Shown here: positions 8,810-16,023 of the stretch, one piece after another
How the letters are laid out: each line of letters starts with the position of its first letter
Position numbering within the stretch: the first letter of the stretch is position 1
Assembly (NCBI RefSeq): GCF_030347995.1
Contig: NZ_JAQIBC010000001.1
Span: forward strand, 372,001 to 436,000
DNA: 64,000 nt
DNA from: Sulfurovum xiamenensis
GTDB lineage: Bacteria > Campylobacterota > Campylobacteria > Campylobacterales > Sulfurovaceae
Direction of reading: 5' to 3'
Position numbers and translations under genes: made by a program
The notes under the pieces: generated by a model
Seen by the model: only the letters and a program-made list of their open reading frames with translations
What the model was told of the DNA's origin: nothing
Databases searched by the model: none

Positions 8810-10010
8810 TGCATTTTTACTGGCACTGCGTGAGATCAAGCGTAACCTTATGCGTTCACTGCTTACTGCCGTAGGTATTGTGATTGGTATTGCTTCGGTG
8901 ATCGCGATGGTCAATATAGGTCAAGGTGCCAGCCAGTCGATCACACAGAGTGTGGAGAAGTTGGGGAGCAATACACTCTATATTATGCCAGGACAACGTA
9001 GAGGCCCCGGAAGTAGAGGTGTGATCGAAAAACCTTTTAAAAAGAAGGACCTTGAAATCATTCGCTCCTCGATCTATGCGCTTGATGCGATCTCCCCCGT
9101 GGAGAACACTTCCATGACGGTGATCTACAGGGAACAAAATTACCGTACCAGTATCAGGGGTGTTGAAAATGAGTATCTACAGATACAGAACTGGAAGATA
9201 AAAGAAGGAAGAGGCTTTGAGAAGAATGAACTCAGAACAGGACAGAAAGTATGTATCATGGGACAGAGCATCATCAAAAATCTCTCAGCCACTCCCGAAT
9301 CGATCCTAGGCAATAAGATCCGACTGAAAAACTTTTCATGTGAAGTGATCGGTATTCTTGAAGCAAAGGGTGCAAATACATTCGGACAGGATCAGGATGA
9401 TGTGGTGTTACTCCCTTTTGCATTGTTCCAGCGTCGTATAGGTGGAACTGACAATCTTCATTTAATGATGGCTGCGGTAAAAGAGAATGTCCCTTTGGCG
9501 GAAGCAAGAATCCAGATAGAAAGAGTACTTAGAGAACATAGACATATAGAAAATCCCATAGATGATGATTTCCAGGTTCGAAGCATGACAGCACTGCTTG
9601 ATACTATTTCACAAGTGACGACCGTACTGACAGTGATGCTGGGAGCTGTAGCCGCGATCTCTCTGATCGTAGGAGGCATAGGTATCATGAATATCATGTT
9701 GGTCTCCGTAACGGAACGTACAAGGGAGATCGGTATACGTATGGCCGTAGGCGCCATGGCAAAAGATATCTTGATACAGTTCCTTATCGAATCGATCGTA
9801 CTTTCAGGCCTTGGAGGGATTGTAGGTATACTATCTGGAGTACTAATCACCTTTGGTGTGGCACAATGGCTTGATATCGTACTGGTCATTGATCCTTCCA
9901 TTACGGTGATCGCACTTGTGTTTTCCATGTTGATCGGTATCATCTTCGGTATCATCCCTGCACGAAAAGCTGCTGCAATGAATCCAATCGATGCCTTACG
10001 ATATGAGTAA
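8799..10010 (+). CDS. MacB-type ABC permease (FtsX-like)
   Basis: A 403-residue permease when started at the GTG at 8799, which has AAGAGG 7 bases upstream and yields [16 protein letters not shown], the usual entry into the first membrane helix. A longer frame from 8745 is unlikely because it runs inside the ATPase gene. Four membrane segments: one near residues 20-42 (SLLTAVGIVIGIASVIAM), then a ~230-residue periplasmic MacB domain, then three C-terminal helices with the conserved VTERTREIGIRMAVGA and the closing IPARKAAAMNPIDALRYE. Together with the adaptor and ATPase it makes a MacAB-like exporter. Confidence 0.93.
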   Translation: MFRNAFLLALREIKRNLMRSLLTAVGIVIGIASVIAMVNIGQGASQSITQSVEKLGSNTLYIMPGQRRGPGSRGVIEKPFKKKDLEIIRSSIYALDAISPVENTSMTVIYREQNYRTSIRGVENEYLQIQNWKIKEGRGFEKNELRTGQKVCIMGQSIIKNLSATPESILGNKIRLKNFSCEVIGILEAKGANTFGQDQDDVVLLPFALFQRRIGGTDNLHLMMAAVKENVPLAEARIQIERVLREHRHIENPIDDDFQVRSMTALLDTISQVTTVLTVMLGAVAAISLIVGGIGIMNIMLVSVTERTREIGIRMAVGAMAKDILIQFLIESIVLSGLGGIVGILSGVLITFGVAQWLDIVLVIDPSITVIALVFSMLIGIIFGIIPARKAAAMNPIDALRYE

Positions 10011-10078
10011 TAGCTTAGATGAAATTAAGAAAATTTTTTATATAGTGTTCACAAATTATCATTTAAAAAGGAATAGAC

Positions 10079-10507
10079 ATGAATAGAAGAGATGCATTGA
10101 AAGTAGCAGGTGTGACAGTAATGATGGCAGCAGTCAGTGCTGAAGCAAAGATGTCTGTGGAACATATGAACCGCATGGAGATGAAACCAAAAGATCCATC
10201 TAACATGGATAAAGGCGAACTCAAACACTCTCCACTTGTCACTATAAAAGAAAAAGATGCCAACGGATATACAGATGTATATATCACTGTAGGCCAAGAG
10301 GGGATCATTCATCCAAGTACACCGGACCACTGGATCGACTTTATAGAACTTTATGCAGATGATAAACTGGTAGGTAAAAGTGTCCTTGAACCAGAAATTT
10401 CACGTGGTGCAGCTTCTTTTGCCGTAAAATTGGACAATGTTAAAGTACTGAAAGCAAAAGCAGGCTGTAATTTACATGGTATTTGGACAACAACCGTAAC
10501 TTTATAA
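10079..10507 (+). CDS. Superoxide reductase-like protein with Tat-type signal
   Basis: A 142-residue protein of the neelaredoxin/desulfoferrodoxin C-terminal family. Candidate ligands of the mononuclear iron are His50 (KHSP), His78 and His84 (HPSTPDHW), Cys130 and His133 (CNLHG). The N-terminus NRRDALKVAGVTVMMAA resembles a twin-arginine signal, so it is probably periplasmic, unlike most cytosolic superoxide reductases. The glutamate usually two residues before the first His is Leu48 here, with Glu47 next to it. Family knowledge: one-electron reduction of superoxide to peroxide. A role as an electron or sulfur carrier cannot be excluded. The ATG follows AAAAAGGAATAGAC. Confidence 0.8.
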   Translation: MNRRDALKVAGVTVMMAAVSAEAKMSVEHMNRMEMKPKDPSNMDKGELKHSPLVTIKEKDANGYTDVYITVGQEGIIHPSTPDHWIDFIELYADDKLVGKSVLEPEISRGAASFAVKLDNVKVLKAKAGCNLHGIWTTTVTL

Positions 10508-10547
10508 TTTGATATAGACTACTTCAAATAAACAAAGGAAGTAACCA

Positions 10548-10898
10548 TTGGCTTACTATATAACAAAACTGGTTATTACCACGGTTTTAATTGTATTGAT
10601 CTCCGAGATCTCTAAAAGGAGCAGTCTGGCCGGAGCCATATTGGCTGCTATCCCTCTGGTATCGATATTGGCTATGACCTGGATGTATATCGACACAGAC
10701 AGCAGTAGCAAGGCAGTGGAGTTTTCACAGAACATTGTCTGGCTTATTGCCCCCTCCATGACGCTATTTATCACTTTTCCTCTTTTGATCAAAAAAGGAC
10801 TCAGCTTTTATCCGAGTATGCTCATCTCGATCTTTTTAACGGTTTTAGCCTATTACAGTGTGATCTTTCTTCTTCATAAATTAGGTATTAGATCATAA
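10548..10898 (+). CDS. Small integral membrane protein, DUF3147 (GlpM-like)
   Basis: A 116-residue, very hydrophobic protein with about four membrane helices (residues ~5-20, 25-46, 63-80, 88-112). The pattern ISEISKRSSLAGAILAAIPLVSILAM is characteristic of the DUF3147/GlpM family of inner-membrane proteins with no settled function. Translation starts at TTG (10548), with AAAGGAAG 6 bases before it. It follows the superoxide reductase-like gene by 40 bases on the same strand and may be cotranscribed. Confidence 0.75.
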   Translation: MAYYITKLVITTVLIVLISEISKRSSLAGAILAAIPLVSILAMTWMYIDTDSSSKAVEFSQNIVWLIAPSMTLFITFPLLIKKGLSFYPSMLISIFLTVLAYYSVIFLLHKLGIRS

Positions 10899-10944
10899 GA
10901 ATAAAGGTATTTTTTTCAACACCTTGCTTATCTACTCTATCTAT

Positions 10945-11200
10945 TTATGCATAAAGCGTGTGTTCAATGAGAATCTTTAAACCGATCATGATCAAAATCA
11001 CACCCCCTATTTTTTCAGCCTTCTCTTCTAAAAATCCGCCGGCCTTGGAACCAATATACACACCAAAAAACTGCATATAAATGTCACCATCCCTATAATG
11101 ATCATAGAAATATATGGGTCTAACTGAAGCAGATTGAGCGTAAATCCTTCTACGATGGCATCTATACTTGTGGCAATAGCTAGATATAATGGCAAATTTT
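10945..11200 (-). pseudogene. mntP: Remnant of manganese efflux pump mntP
   Basis: On the minus strand two frames together give the C-terminal half of an MntP (DUF204) protein: LYLAIATSIDAIVEGFTLNLL, then ISMIIIGMVTFI, and after a one-base frameshift FGVYIGSKAGGFLEEKAEKIGG, VILIMIGLKILIEHTLYA and a stop. The frameshift lies in a run of six A on the plus strand (11065-11070); a seventh would restore the frame. The N-terminal half, which should hold the other DUF204 repeat and the start codon, is absent. MntP normally exports Mn(II). The gene is dead as drawn. Confidence 0.85.
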
Positions 11201-11270
11201 ATTTTTAAATATTATCAAAATAGAGCCATAAACCTCTTAGTAATGATTTGCCTTAACACAGGGTCACTCC

Positions 11271-11489
11271 TTACAATTTCCTATGTGTCCCATCACAAAA
11301 AGGAAGATTCTCACTTTTTTTACAGGCACACAGAGAATATTCCTTTGTTGTATCTACGGTAAATGGTTGTGGTCTATAGGTTGTTCCTTTATGGCTGCCG
11401 TCACACAATACTCCGTCTGCACTTTTCCTACACGTACAGAAATAATGTGTTTTATCTGCTTCCAATCTGACTTTTACCGGTGTTGCCAT
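11271..11489 (-). CDS. Tandem CDGSH iron-sulfur protein
   Basis: A 72-residue protein with two CDGSH (mitoNEET-type) domains. The first 3Cys-1His set is Cys18, Cys20, Cys29 and His33 (CTC...CDGSH); the second is Cys54, Cys56, Cys65 and His69 (CAC...CDGTH). Each would hold one [2Fe-2S] cluster. No signal peptide, so cytosolic. Family knowledge: small redox or cluster-transfer proteins, often linked to iron and oxidative stress. It stands alone; the ATG follows AAAAAAGGAGAG, a strong ribosome binding site. Confidence 0.92.
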   Translation of the reverse strand: MATPVKVRLEADKTHYFCTCRKSADGVLCDGSHKGTTYRPQPFTVDTTKEYSLCACKKSENLPFCDGTHRKL

Positions 11490-12261
11490 GATCTCTCCTT
11501 TTTTAAATAGTATATATCTTTGCCTATGTTTTCATACCTTCAATTGCAAAGTGGGTCTTTACCACACACCTACCAGAATACAAACTTATTTCCACTACAT
11601 ACTATAGGTATTATGACTTATTGTACCATGAAGTTCAAATTTTGTAAAAATAGAAGCAATATACTTTATAGGGTTCTGAGTAATCAATCATTTATAGTGA
11701 AATTTTGAGAAGGAAGAAGGTAACTTTTTAAAGTTTTGGACAAGATTAAAGGAAGCATACAAACAAGGAAGCTGATGCAATCTAAAATAAAAAGTTACCA
11801 GAAAACCAGAAGTATCAAAAAGGGGAAAGAGTCCTTCATGGAATTCATAGTGCAAGTATAGTCCTATTGTGTGAAGTAAGTATGAAGTTGGTAAATAAGG
11901 GGTTGTTGATTATTCTAATGGTGTCAAGAGAGATTTCCACCCTCGGACTACAGCTTATTGAGTAAGCTAGATGAAAAGACTATGTCCTATATAATCCTTC
12001 TGAAAGATCAGTTTCATAAAAAACCGTTGGGACAAAAGCGGGTCTTTTTTTGGAGTCTTTCAAGGTCGTTTCAGATAGTTTGACTTGGACAAACTTTTTT
12101 GAACTATACTGAAAGTTATTTTAAAGAAAAATACACCATTGTTTGACCTTCATGATCTTATAAAATACACTTGCTATAGCACATTTTATAAAGTTTTCAT
12201 TTTCTTTAAGACTTGGAGAAGAAGTGTTTAGTTAATTGAAGTCATCCTCATAAAGTCATTA
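11490..12261. other. Gene-poor AT-rich region with decayed remnants
   Basis: No intact gene is visible in these ~770 bases. Short coding-like scraps occur (for example a plus-strand frame near 11715-11770 reading FLKFWTRLKEAYKQGS before a stop) and a decayed tRNA-Met copy lies at 11891-11960. Confidence 0.5.
11891..11960 (-). pseudogene. Decayed copy of the 3' part and flank of tRNA-Met
   Basis: The plus-strand text GTAAATAAGG...TTGTTGAT...TAATGGTGTCAAGAGAG...CCCTCG...GCTTA matches 15739-15815, i.e. the intact elongator tRNA-Met and about 30 bases beyond its 3' end, in the same orientation. Small gaps and changes destroy the T arm and everything 5' of the anticodon region, so it cannot be functional. 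Confidence 0.75.
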
Positions 12262-12438
12262 TTATGGTCTTAAATTTTGTTGTTTTATGAGGTCAGTATT
12301 ATCTAAAAGTTGTTTGGCATTACTTAGTGATAAGCCTGATTTTGAACAGGCAACATCAAATAGTTCATGATTATTTAAAAGTCTAATCAATACATTTAGT
12401 TTAATCATTTTAGATATATTTATTGTGTTTATTGACAT
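12262..12438 (-). CDS. 58-residue HTH-like small protein behind tRNA-fMet
   Basis: A short frame with an excellent ribosome binding site (AAGGAG, 5 bases, ATG). The protein begins MSINTINISKMIKLNVLI and contains LFDVACSKSGLSLSNAKQLL, which has the size and polarity of a helix-turn-helix (helix, Gly turn, helix). No signal peptide or membrane segment. It starts 26 bases after the 3' end of tRNA-fMet on the same strand, so it is probably transcribed from the tRNA promoter and released by tRNA processing. A dyad (CCTCATAAA / TTTATGAGG, 12246-12289) spans its last codons. No family is recognised. Confidence 0.55.
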   Translation of the reverse strand: MSINTINISKMIKLNVLIRLLNNHELFDVACSKSGLSLSNAKQLLDNTDLIKQQNLRP

Positions 12439-12463
12439 ATTTTCTCCTTGTATTTTATTTAAT

Positions 12464-12540
12464 TGGTTGCGGAAGATGGATTTGAACCAACGACCTTTGG
12501 ATTATGAGCCCAACGAGCTACCGAACTGCTCTATTCCGCG
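12464..12540 (-). tRNA. Initiator tRNA-fMet (CAU)
   Basis: A 77-base cloverleaf with encoded CCA. The 5' end CGCGGAA faces TTCCGCA, leaving the C1-A72 mismatch that defines bacterial initiators; D arm GAGC...GCTC; anticodon CAT in loop CTCATAA. The anticodon stem TTGGG/TCCAA keeps only two of the three conserved G-C pairs; the pair next to the loop is G-T (G-U in RNA). The T stem GTTGG/CCATC has a T-T mismatch at its second pair. Either a functional variant or the beginning of decay. Confidence 0.9.
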
Positions 12541-12720
12541 ATAAAAGTAAGCATGTGTAAATGAAAAATCTAAAAAACAGGAGGTTAAAAATAGCAAGAA
12601 TGTATCTATATAAACATAATTGAATAAATATTTTTAAACGAAAATAATCTAATATCACCATTATCCTTGTTAATGGTTGTTCTTTATGATTAATAGGTGA
12701 TTTCGAAAATTGTCTAAACT

Positions 12721-12742
12721 ATGGACAGAACTCTCTGTCCAT
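12721..12742 (-). terminator. Terminator of the cold-shock gene
   Basis: ATGGACAGA and TCTGTCCAT form a 9-bp stem with an ACTC loop, just after the cold-shock gene stop on the minus strand. Confidence 0.7.
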
Positions 12743-12750
12743 TGATGCTC

Positions 12751-12969
12751 TTAAAGACCAGTAACGTTCTCAGCCTGTGGGCCTTTTTGACCTTCACCGA
12801 TCTCAAAAGTCACTTTTTGACCCTCATTAAGAGAGACACGGTCGTAACCATTGCTATTAATTTGACGATAGTGTACAAATACATCATTTCCGCCATTTTC
12901 TTGTTCGATAAAACCGAAACCTTTTTCACTGTTGAACCATTTTACGGTTCCATTTACTTGAGTTGCCAT
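12751..12969 (-). CDS. cspA: Cold-shock-domain RNA chaperone
   Basis: A 72-residue CspA-family protein, an OB fold that binds single-stranded RNA and DNA. RNP1 (KGFGFIEQ) and RNP2 (DVFVHY) are both present, as is the usual start [12 protein letters not shown]. Length is typical. The ATG follows AAAGGAATTGCA. About 250 bases upstream (12970-13221) contain no gene; cold-shock mRNAs often carry long structured leaders, and ATTATATT near 13015 on the minus strand could be part of a promoter. The gene is monocistronic, closed by the hairpin at 12721-12742. Confidence 0.95.
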   Translation of the reverse strand: MATQVNGTVKWFNSEKGFGFIEQENGGNDVFVHYRQINSNGYDRVSLNEGQKVTFEIGEGQKGPQAENVTGL

Positions 12970-13221
12970 TGCAATTCCTTTATTTGTTTATACATTTTAT
13001 GATTAAAATGTTCAAAATATAATGTGGAGTGTTCTTTTGGGAGGATAATACTGTAAACTGTAAGTAAGCAATAAGAATCTTGCCTAAGATGAAACTCTAG
13101 ATCATCTTTGATAAATTCATTATAGCTGAATCATTTAATAATAGCAAGGCTATATAGAATTTAATATCGATTGGCCTAAGATGATGAGAGTAAGGTTAAA
13201 AATTAAAGTATAAATTGAATG

Positions 13222-13524
13222 TTATTTATTAGATTTGCCGTTAGACTCTAAAGACCACTTATCAGTAGCACTACAGCCAACATCACAACTCACATGAGGC
13301 GTAATGCCCACAGCCTCAGGATTGATTGCCACTGTAATTAGAAAGTAGTCACCATCCCCTTTTTGTGCAGTAAAGTTGTGTGTACCACAAAACTCTTCAT
13401 TCATAAGTTCAGCGACTGTGGTTGCATACTTGTAGGCATCTTGTTGTGTTTCAAAGGTCATATTATTGGTGTATTCACTTTTTTTAAAACATCCACACTC
13501 TTTTTCCATTTGTACTGTATACAT
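13222..13524 (-). CDS. Cysteine-containing hypothetical protein
   Basis: A 100-residue soluble protein I do not recognise. It has six cysteines in three groups: CGC near the start (residues 10-12), Cys46 in EEFCGTHNF, and CDVGC at ~80-84, the spacing of a metal- or cluster-binding or redox protein. The middle (QQDAYKYATTVAELMNEEFC, then DYFLITVAI) suggests an alpha-beta domain. The ATG follows AAAAGGATACCACCT. No operon partner; the next gene upstream is the rhodanese gene 180 bases away. The balanced composition argues for a real gene. Confidence 0.6.
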   Translation of the reverse strand: MYTVQMEKECGCFKKSEYTNNMTFETQQDAYKYATTVAELMNEEFCGTHNFTAQKGDGDYFLITVAINPEAVGITPHVSCDVGCSATDKWSLESNGKSNK

Positions 13525-13647
13525 AGGTGGTATCCTTTTAGATATGAGATAATCCTTTTTGGCATAATAACATTATTTTCTTATTCTTATACAAAAGATA
13601 AATAATACTTTTTCTAGATCCCATCGAGACGATCAGAATAAGATAAA

Positions 13648-13682
13648 AACTTTATAAAATATATAACTTTATGAAGTTTTTA
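13648..13682 (-). terminator. AT-rich hairpin downstream of the rhodanese gene
   Basis: AAAACTTTATAAA and TTTATGAAGTTTTT form an imperfect stem between the rhodanese stop (13705) and the next gene. The minus-strand transcript would run into the T-rich arm, as in a terminator. It resembles the dyads at 4062 and 15084. Confidence 0.5.
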
Positions 13683-13704
13683 TCATTCTATTTCCTTGAT
13701 TTTT

Positions 13705-14133
13705 TTATTTGCTTTCCTGAATAAATTCTTTCGCTCTATCACCTCGTAAAGTATCTGCGGTTCTAAGTAATCCATCACTCAAATATCTCACTCGATATCC
13801 TTTGAAATATAAAAACATTCTAGCAATATTGGCTCTATCGTTGTGTGGGCATGCTGTGATTATGAGTTTGTTTTTATCCAACTCATTCAAACGTTTAGGT
13901 AATTCATTGAGAGGAATATTCTTAGCAAATCCCATACTCCAGGCCTCAAATTCCTCTTTGAAGCGTATATCAATGAGCTGTGCCTCATTATTTGCTACTA
14001 ACTCTAACATTTCATATGTAGAAATTTTCATCTCTTTACGTGCTTTGTAATCAAAATTTTTAAGATAGGTATCAAAGTCTTCTGCATGTATTAGTGTTAT
14101 AATAGAAATTAAAAATAATAAGGTCTTCTTCAT
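13705..14133 (-). CDS. Periplasmic single-domain rhodanese
   Basis: A 142-residue protein with a signal peptide (MKKTLLFLISIITLIHA). The rhodanese fold is shown by the start motif STYEMLELVANNEAQLIDIR, the PLNEL segment (CH2A-like) and the active-site loop ACPHNDRA with catalytic Cys95. Family knowledge: carries a persulfide and moves sulfane sulfur, often in sulfide- or thiosulfate-using bacteria. The loop is compatible with sulfurtransfer rather than arsenate or phosphate chemistry, but this cannot be settled. It is monocistronic, divergent from the MOSC gene at 14319; both are sulfur- or metal-linked families. Confidence 0.85.
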   Translation of the reverse strand: MKKTLLFLISIITLIHAEDFDTYLKNFDYKARKEMKISTYEMLELVANNEAQLIDIRFKEEFEAWSMGFAKNIPLNELPKRLNELDKNKLIITACPHNDRANIARMFLYFKGYRVRYLSDGLLRTADTLRGDRAKEFIQESK

Positions 14134-14318
14134 GTATACTCCTTATACAATTACATTTATAATCATTCTACTATAGACCATATCAAAAATTTCTTATCTT
14201 TGCTAACCTTATAAAATATATAATATTATAAAGAACTTTTGTCCGTTATGGTCTATGTTAGATTATAAGAGTTACAATCATATTCATATTAAAGTGTAGA
14301 ATATAACAGAGGAAAAAT

Positions 14319-15032
14319 ATGAATGTAATAAAAACAAATATTAAACATATTTATTGTGGGACTGTAGAAGAGATCAATGATGGGAAAAGAAAACAATATC
14401 CATCTGCTTACAGAAAAAAGAAAATTGACCCGCATAAAAGCCTTTTTGTCAACAATTTAGGCTTGATTGATGATATGCAAGGGGATAAAGTAAATCATGG
14501 AGGAGCTGATAAAGCTGTATGTGTGTATAGTCAAAAATACTATGACTTTTTTAAAAATATACATAGTTTAGAACTACCAGAATGTACATTTGGAGAAAAT
14601 ATAACAATATTAGATTTGGATGATAGTGATGTTTGTATTGGTGATCGATTTCAATGTGGTGAAGTTATTTTTGAAGTATCTCAACCTAGGCAACCTTGTT
14701 GGAAAATATCATCAGTTACAGGGATAAAAAATCTCACTTCATTAGTGGTTAAAGAATACAAAACAGGATTTTATGTAAGAGTGATTCAAGAAGGCTTTAT
14801 TGCCACACATGATACTTGGGAACTTATATCAAGGAAATACCCAGAATTTACAATTGAGTTTGTCAATCAATGCTCCCTTAATGCGAAAGATAATCAAGAA
14901 AACATCAAAAAGATCTTAACATGTGAAAAACTAGCAAAAGCCTATTATGAATCGTTATTAAAGAGATATAAATTTAAAGAACATGGAATTCAAAACTGGC
15001 AAGAAGATGAATACTTTAGTAATAATGAATAG
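14319..15032 (+). CDS. MOSC domain protein (YiiM family)
   Basis: A 237-residue protein. Typical YiiM features: VNNLGLIDDMQGDKVNHGGADKAVCVYSQKYYDFF near the N-terminus, FGENITI, a GDRF strand and the MOSC cysteine in SQPRQPCWKIS, followed by the C-terminal 3-alpha domain with NQCSLNAKDN. Family knowledge: MOSC proteins bind molybdenum cofactor or handle sulfur; YiiM-type enzymes reduce 6-N-hydroxylaminopurine with Moco. The ATG follows AGAGGAAAAAT. It stands alone, with an AT-rich hairpin about 50 bases after the stop. Confidence 0.88.
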   Translation: MNVIKTNIKHIYCGTVEEINDGKRKQYPSAYRKKKIDPHKSLFVNNLGLIDDMQGDKVNHGGADKAVCVYSQKYYDFFKNIHSLELPECTFGENITILDLDDSDVCIGDRFQCGEVIFEVSQPRQPCWKISSVTGIKNLTSLVVKEYKTGFYVRVIQEGFIATHDTWELISRKYPEFTIEFVNQCSLNAKDNQENIKKILTCEKLAKAYYESLLKRYKFKEHGIQNWQEDEYFSNNE

Positions 15033-15083
15033 ATCATCTCAGTCTGTAAAGATATGAGTATCACAAATATGCCTTATTCATAA

Positions 15084-15118
15084 AACCTTATGCACTATAT
15101 AAATTTATAAGGTTTTCT
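15084..15118 (+). terminator. Terminator-like hairpin after the MOSC gene
   Basis: AAAACCTTAT and ATAAGGTTTT form a 10-bp stem whose 3' arm ends in a short T run. Its arms equal those of the palindrome at 4062-4087. Confidence 0.55.
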
Positions 15119-15266
15119 CCACATAAGAATTTTCCGTTTTTTTCAGTAAAAGGCACTAAAAAAGACCCGAAGAATTTTCAAAATATATACAAAGACTTTG
15201 TACATGGGTCTTAATGACAATTCAACCACAGACTCATCTATTTTTTGGAGACAATATTTTTCATCT

Positions 15267-15320
15267 GGACAAAAAGTAGAGCCTAGGCTCAAAAAGAGGA
15301 AAATATAAATACGTGAATTA
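15267..15320. repeat. Degenerate direct repeat, copy A
   Basis: GGACAAAAAGTAGAGCC, GGCTCA and TACGTGAATT match copy B at 15661-15719 in the same order and orientation with small changes. Confidence 0.6.
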
Positions 15321-15333
15321 TTTTAATTAATCT

Positions 15334-15524
15334 TCACAAATCTTTTTCTATATTTACATATTGAATTAGTAGTTTTAGTTCTAATTTTTTCCAATGCATA
15401 TGCTGATATTCATTAAGTAAAGCATAAAATTCTCATTCAAATGTTTCTTACAAAGGTTATATATGTGTATATTATTATTGTAAAAAAAATCAATATAATA
15501 TTCGTCATTAACACTAGTAAACAT
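15334..15524 (-). pseudogene. Small hypothetical gene with one-base frameshift
   Basis: The minus-strand frame starts MFTSVNDEYYIDFFYNNN at 15524 and reads to KKHLNENF. After adding one T in the TTTT run there, it would continue YALLNEYQHMHWKKLELK to IEKDL and a TGA at 15334. Without the added base it ends in IGKN. The joined protein would be 63 residues, mostly helical, of unknown family. The ATG follows AAAAGGATAAATCATC. The good continuity across the break supports a recently inactivated small gene, or a sequencing error. Confidence 0.45.
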
Positions 15525-15660
15525 GATGATTTATCCTTTTTACACCAATTATAAATACCTTTTAATATGTTTTTCACGCTTATTATCTCCCTCGTAAATA
15601 ATTGACTATGATACTGAGCATTTGTAAAATTAATGTAAAATTAATATCGGGACAAACATG

Positions 15661-15719
15661 GGACAAAAAAATTAGACCCGTGGCTCAGAAACTGGGAAAT
15701 ACAAGTACGTGAATTTTGA
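15661..15719. repeat. Degenerate direct repeat, copy B
   Basis: Partner of 15267-15320, 50 bases beyond the tRNA-Met 3' end. In one plus-strand frame the text reads SGQTWDKKIRPVAQKLG and stops; copy A reads SGQKVEPRLKKRKI and stops. Both look like tails of the same kind of lost protein. Confidence 0.5.
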
Positions 15720-15768
15720 TCATTCTTCAGAATGTTAAGTAAATAAGGGGGATTGTTGATAATTTAAA

Positions 15769-15845
15769 TGGTGTCAAGAGAGGGACTTGAACCCTCGACC
15801 TCCGGCTTATGAGACCAGCGCTCTAACCAGCTGAGCTACCTTGAC
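15769..15845 (-). tRNA. Elongator tRNA-Met (CAU)
   Basis: A 77-base cloverleaf with encoded CCA: acceptor GTCAAGG/CTTGAC (first six pairs perfect), D arm GCTC...GAGC, anticodon CAT in loop CTCATAA with stem CTGGT/GCCGG, T arm GAGGG/CCCTC around TTCAAGT. The paired first base G1 and lack of initiator features make it an elongator Met or, less likely, a lysidine-modified Ile-CAT tRNA. A decayed copy of its 3' part lies at 11891-11960. Confidence 0.92.
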
Positions 15846-15994
15846 ATCGTTGTGAAGAGACGGAATTTTATCTAAAGATACCTTTATTGTCAACACATTT
15901 GATAAAAAAAAGGTAAAAAGGCCTTAATATTTTATAGACAACAAATAGTTTAGTCAATATCACTCATATTTGTTAAATAATTTAAAGAAAGTTA

Positions 15995-16023
15995 TTGACA
16001 TTTTTGGAAAAAATGACTACAAT
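15995..16023 (+). promoter_or_regulatory. Strong sigma-70 promoter of groES-groEL
   Basis: Consensus TTGACA at 15995-16000 and TACAAT at 16018-16023 with a 17-base spacer. No CIRCE dyad (TTAGCACTC / GAGTGCTAA) is present between promoter and groES. Confidence 0.8.

Larger units (their letters stand above)
15033..15333. other. Intergenic stretch with a hairpin and a repeat
   Basis: No gene is visible between the MOSC gene and the small frameshifted ORF. It holds the terminator-like hairpin at 15084-15118 and one copy (15267-15320) of a degenerate repeat. Confidence 0.5.

Noticed and set aside
12638-12698. Nested inverted repeats (ATCACC/GGTGAT and ACCATTA/TAATGGT) between tRNA-fMet and the cold-shock terminator
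   Set aside because: Stems are short and AT-rich; without covariation I cannot separate them from chance structure or a tRNA leader.
13083-13185. Two copies of GCCTAAGATGA upstream of the cold-shock gene
   Set aside because: Only 11 bases and 90 bases apart; could be a regulator site but no dyad or spacing supports it.
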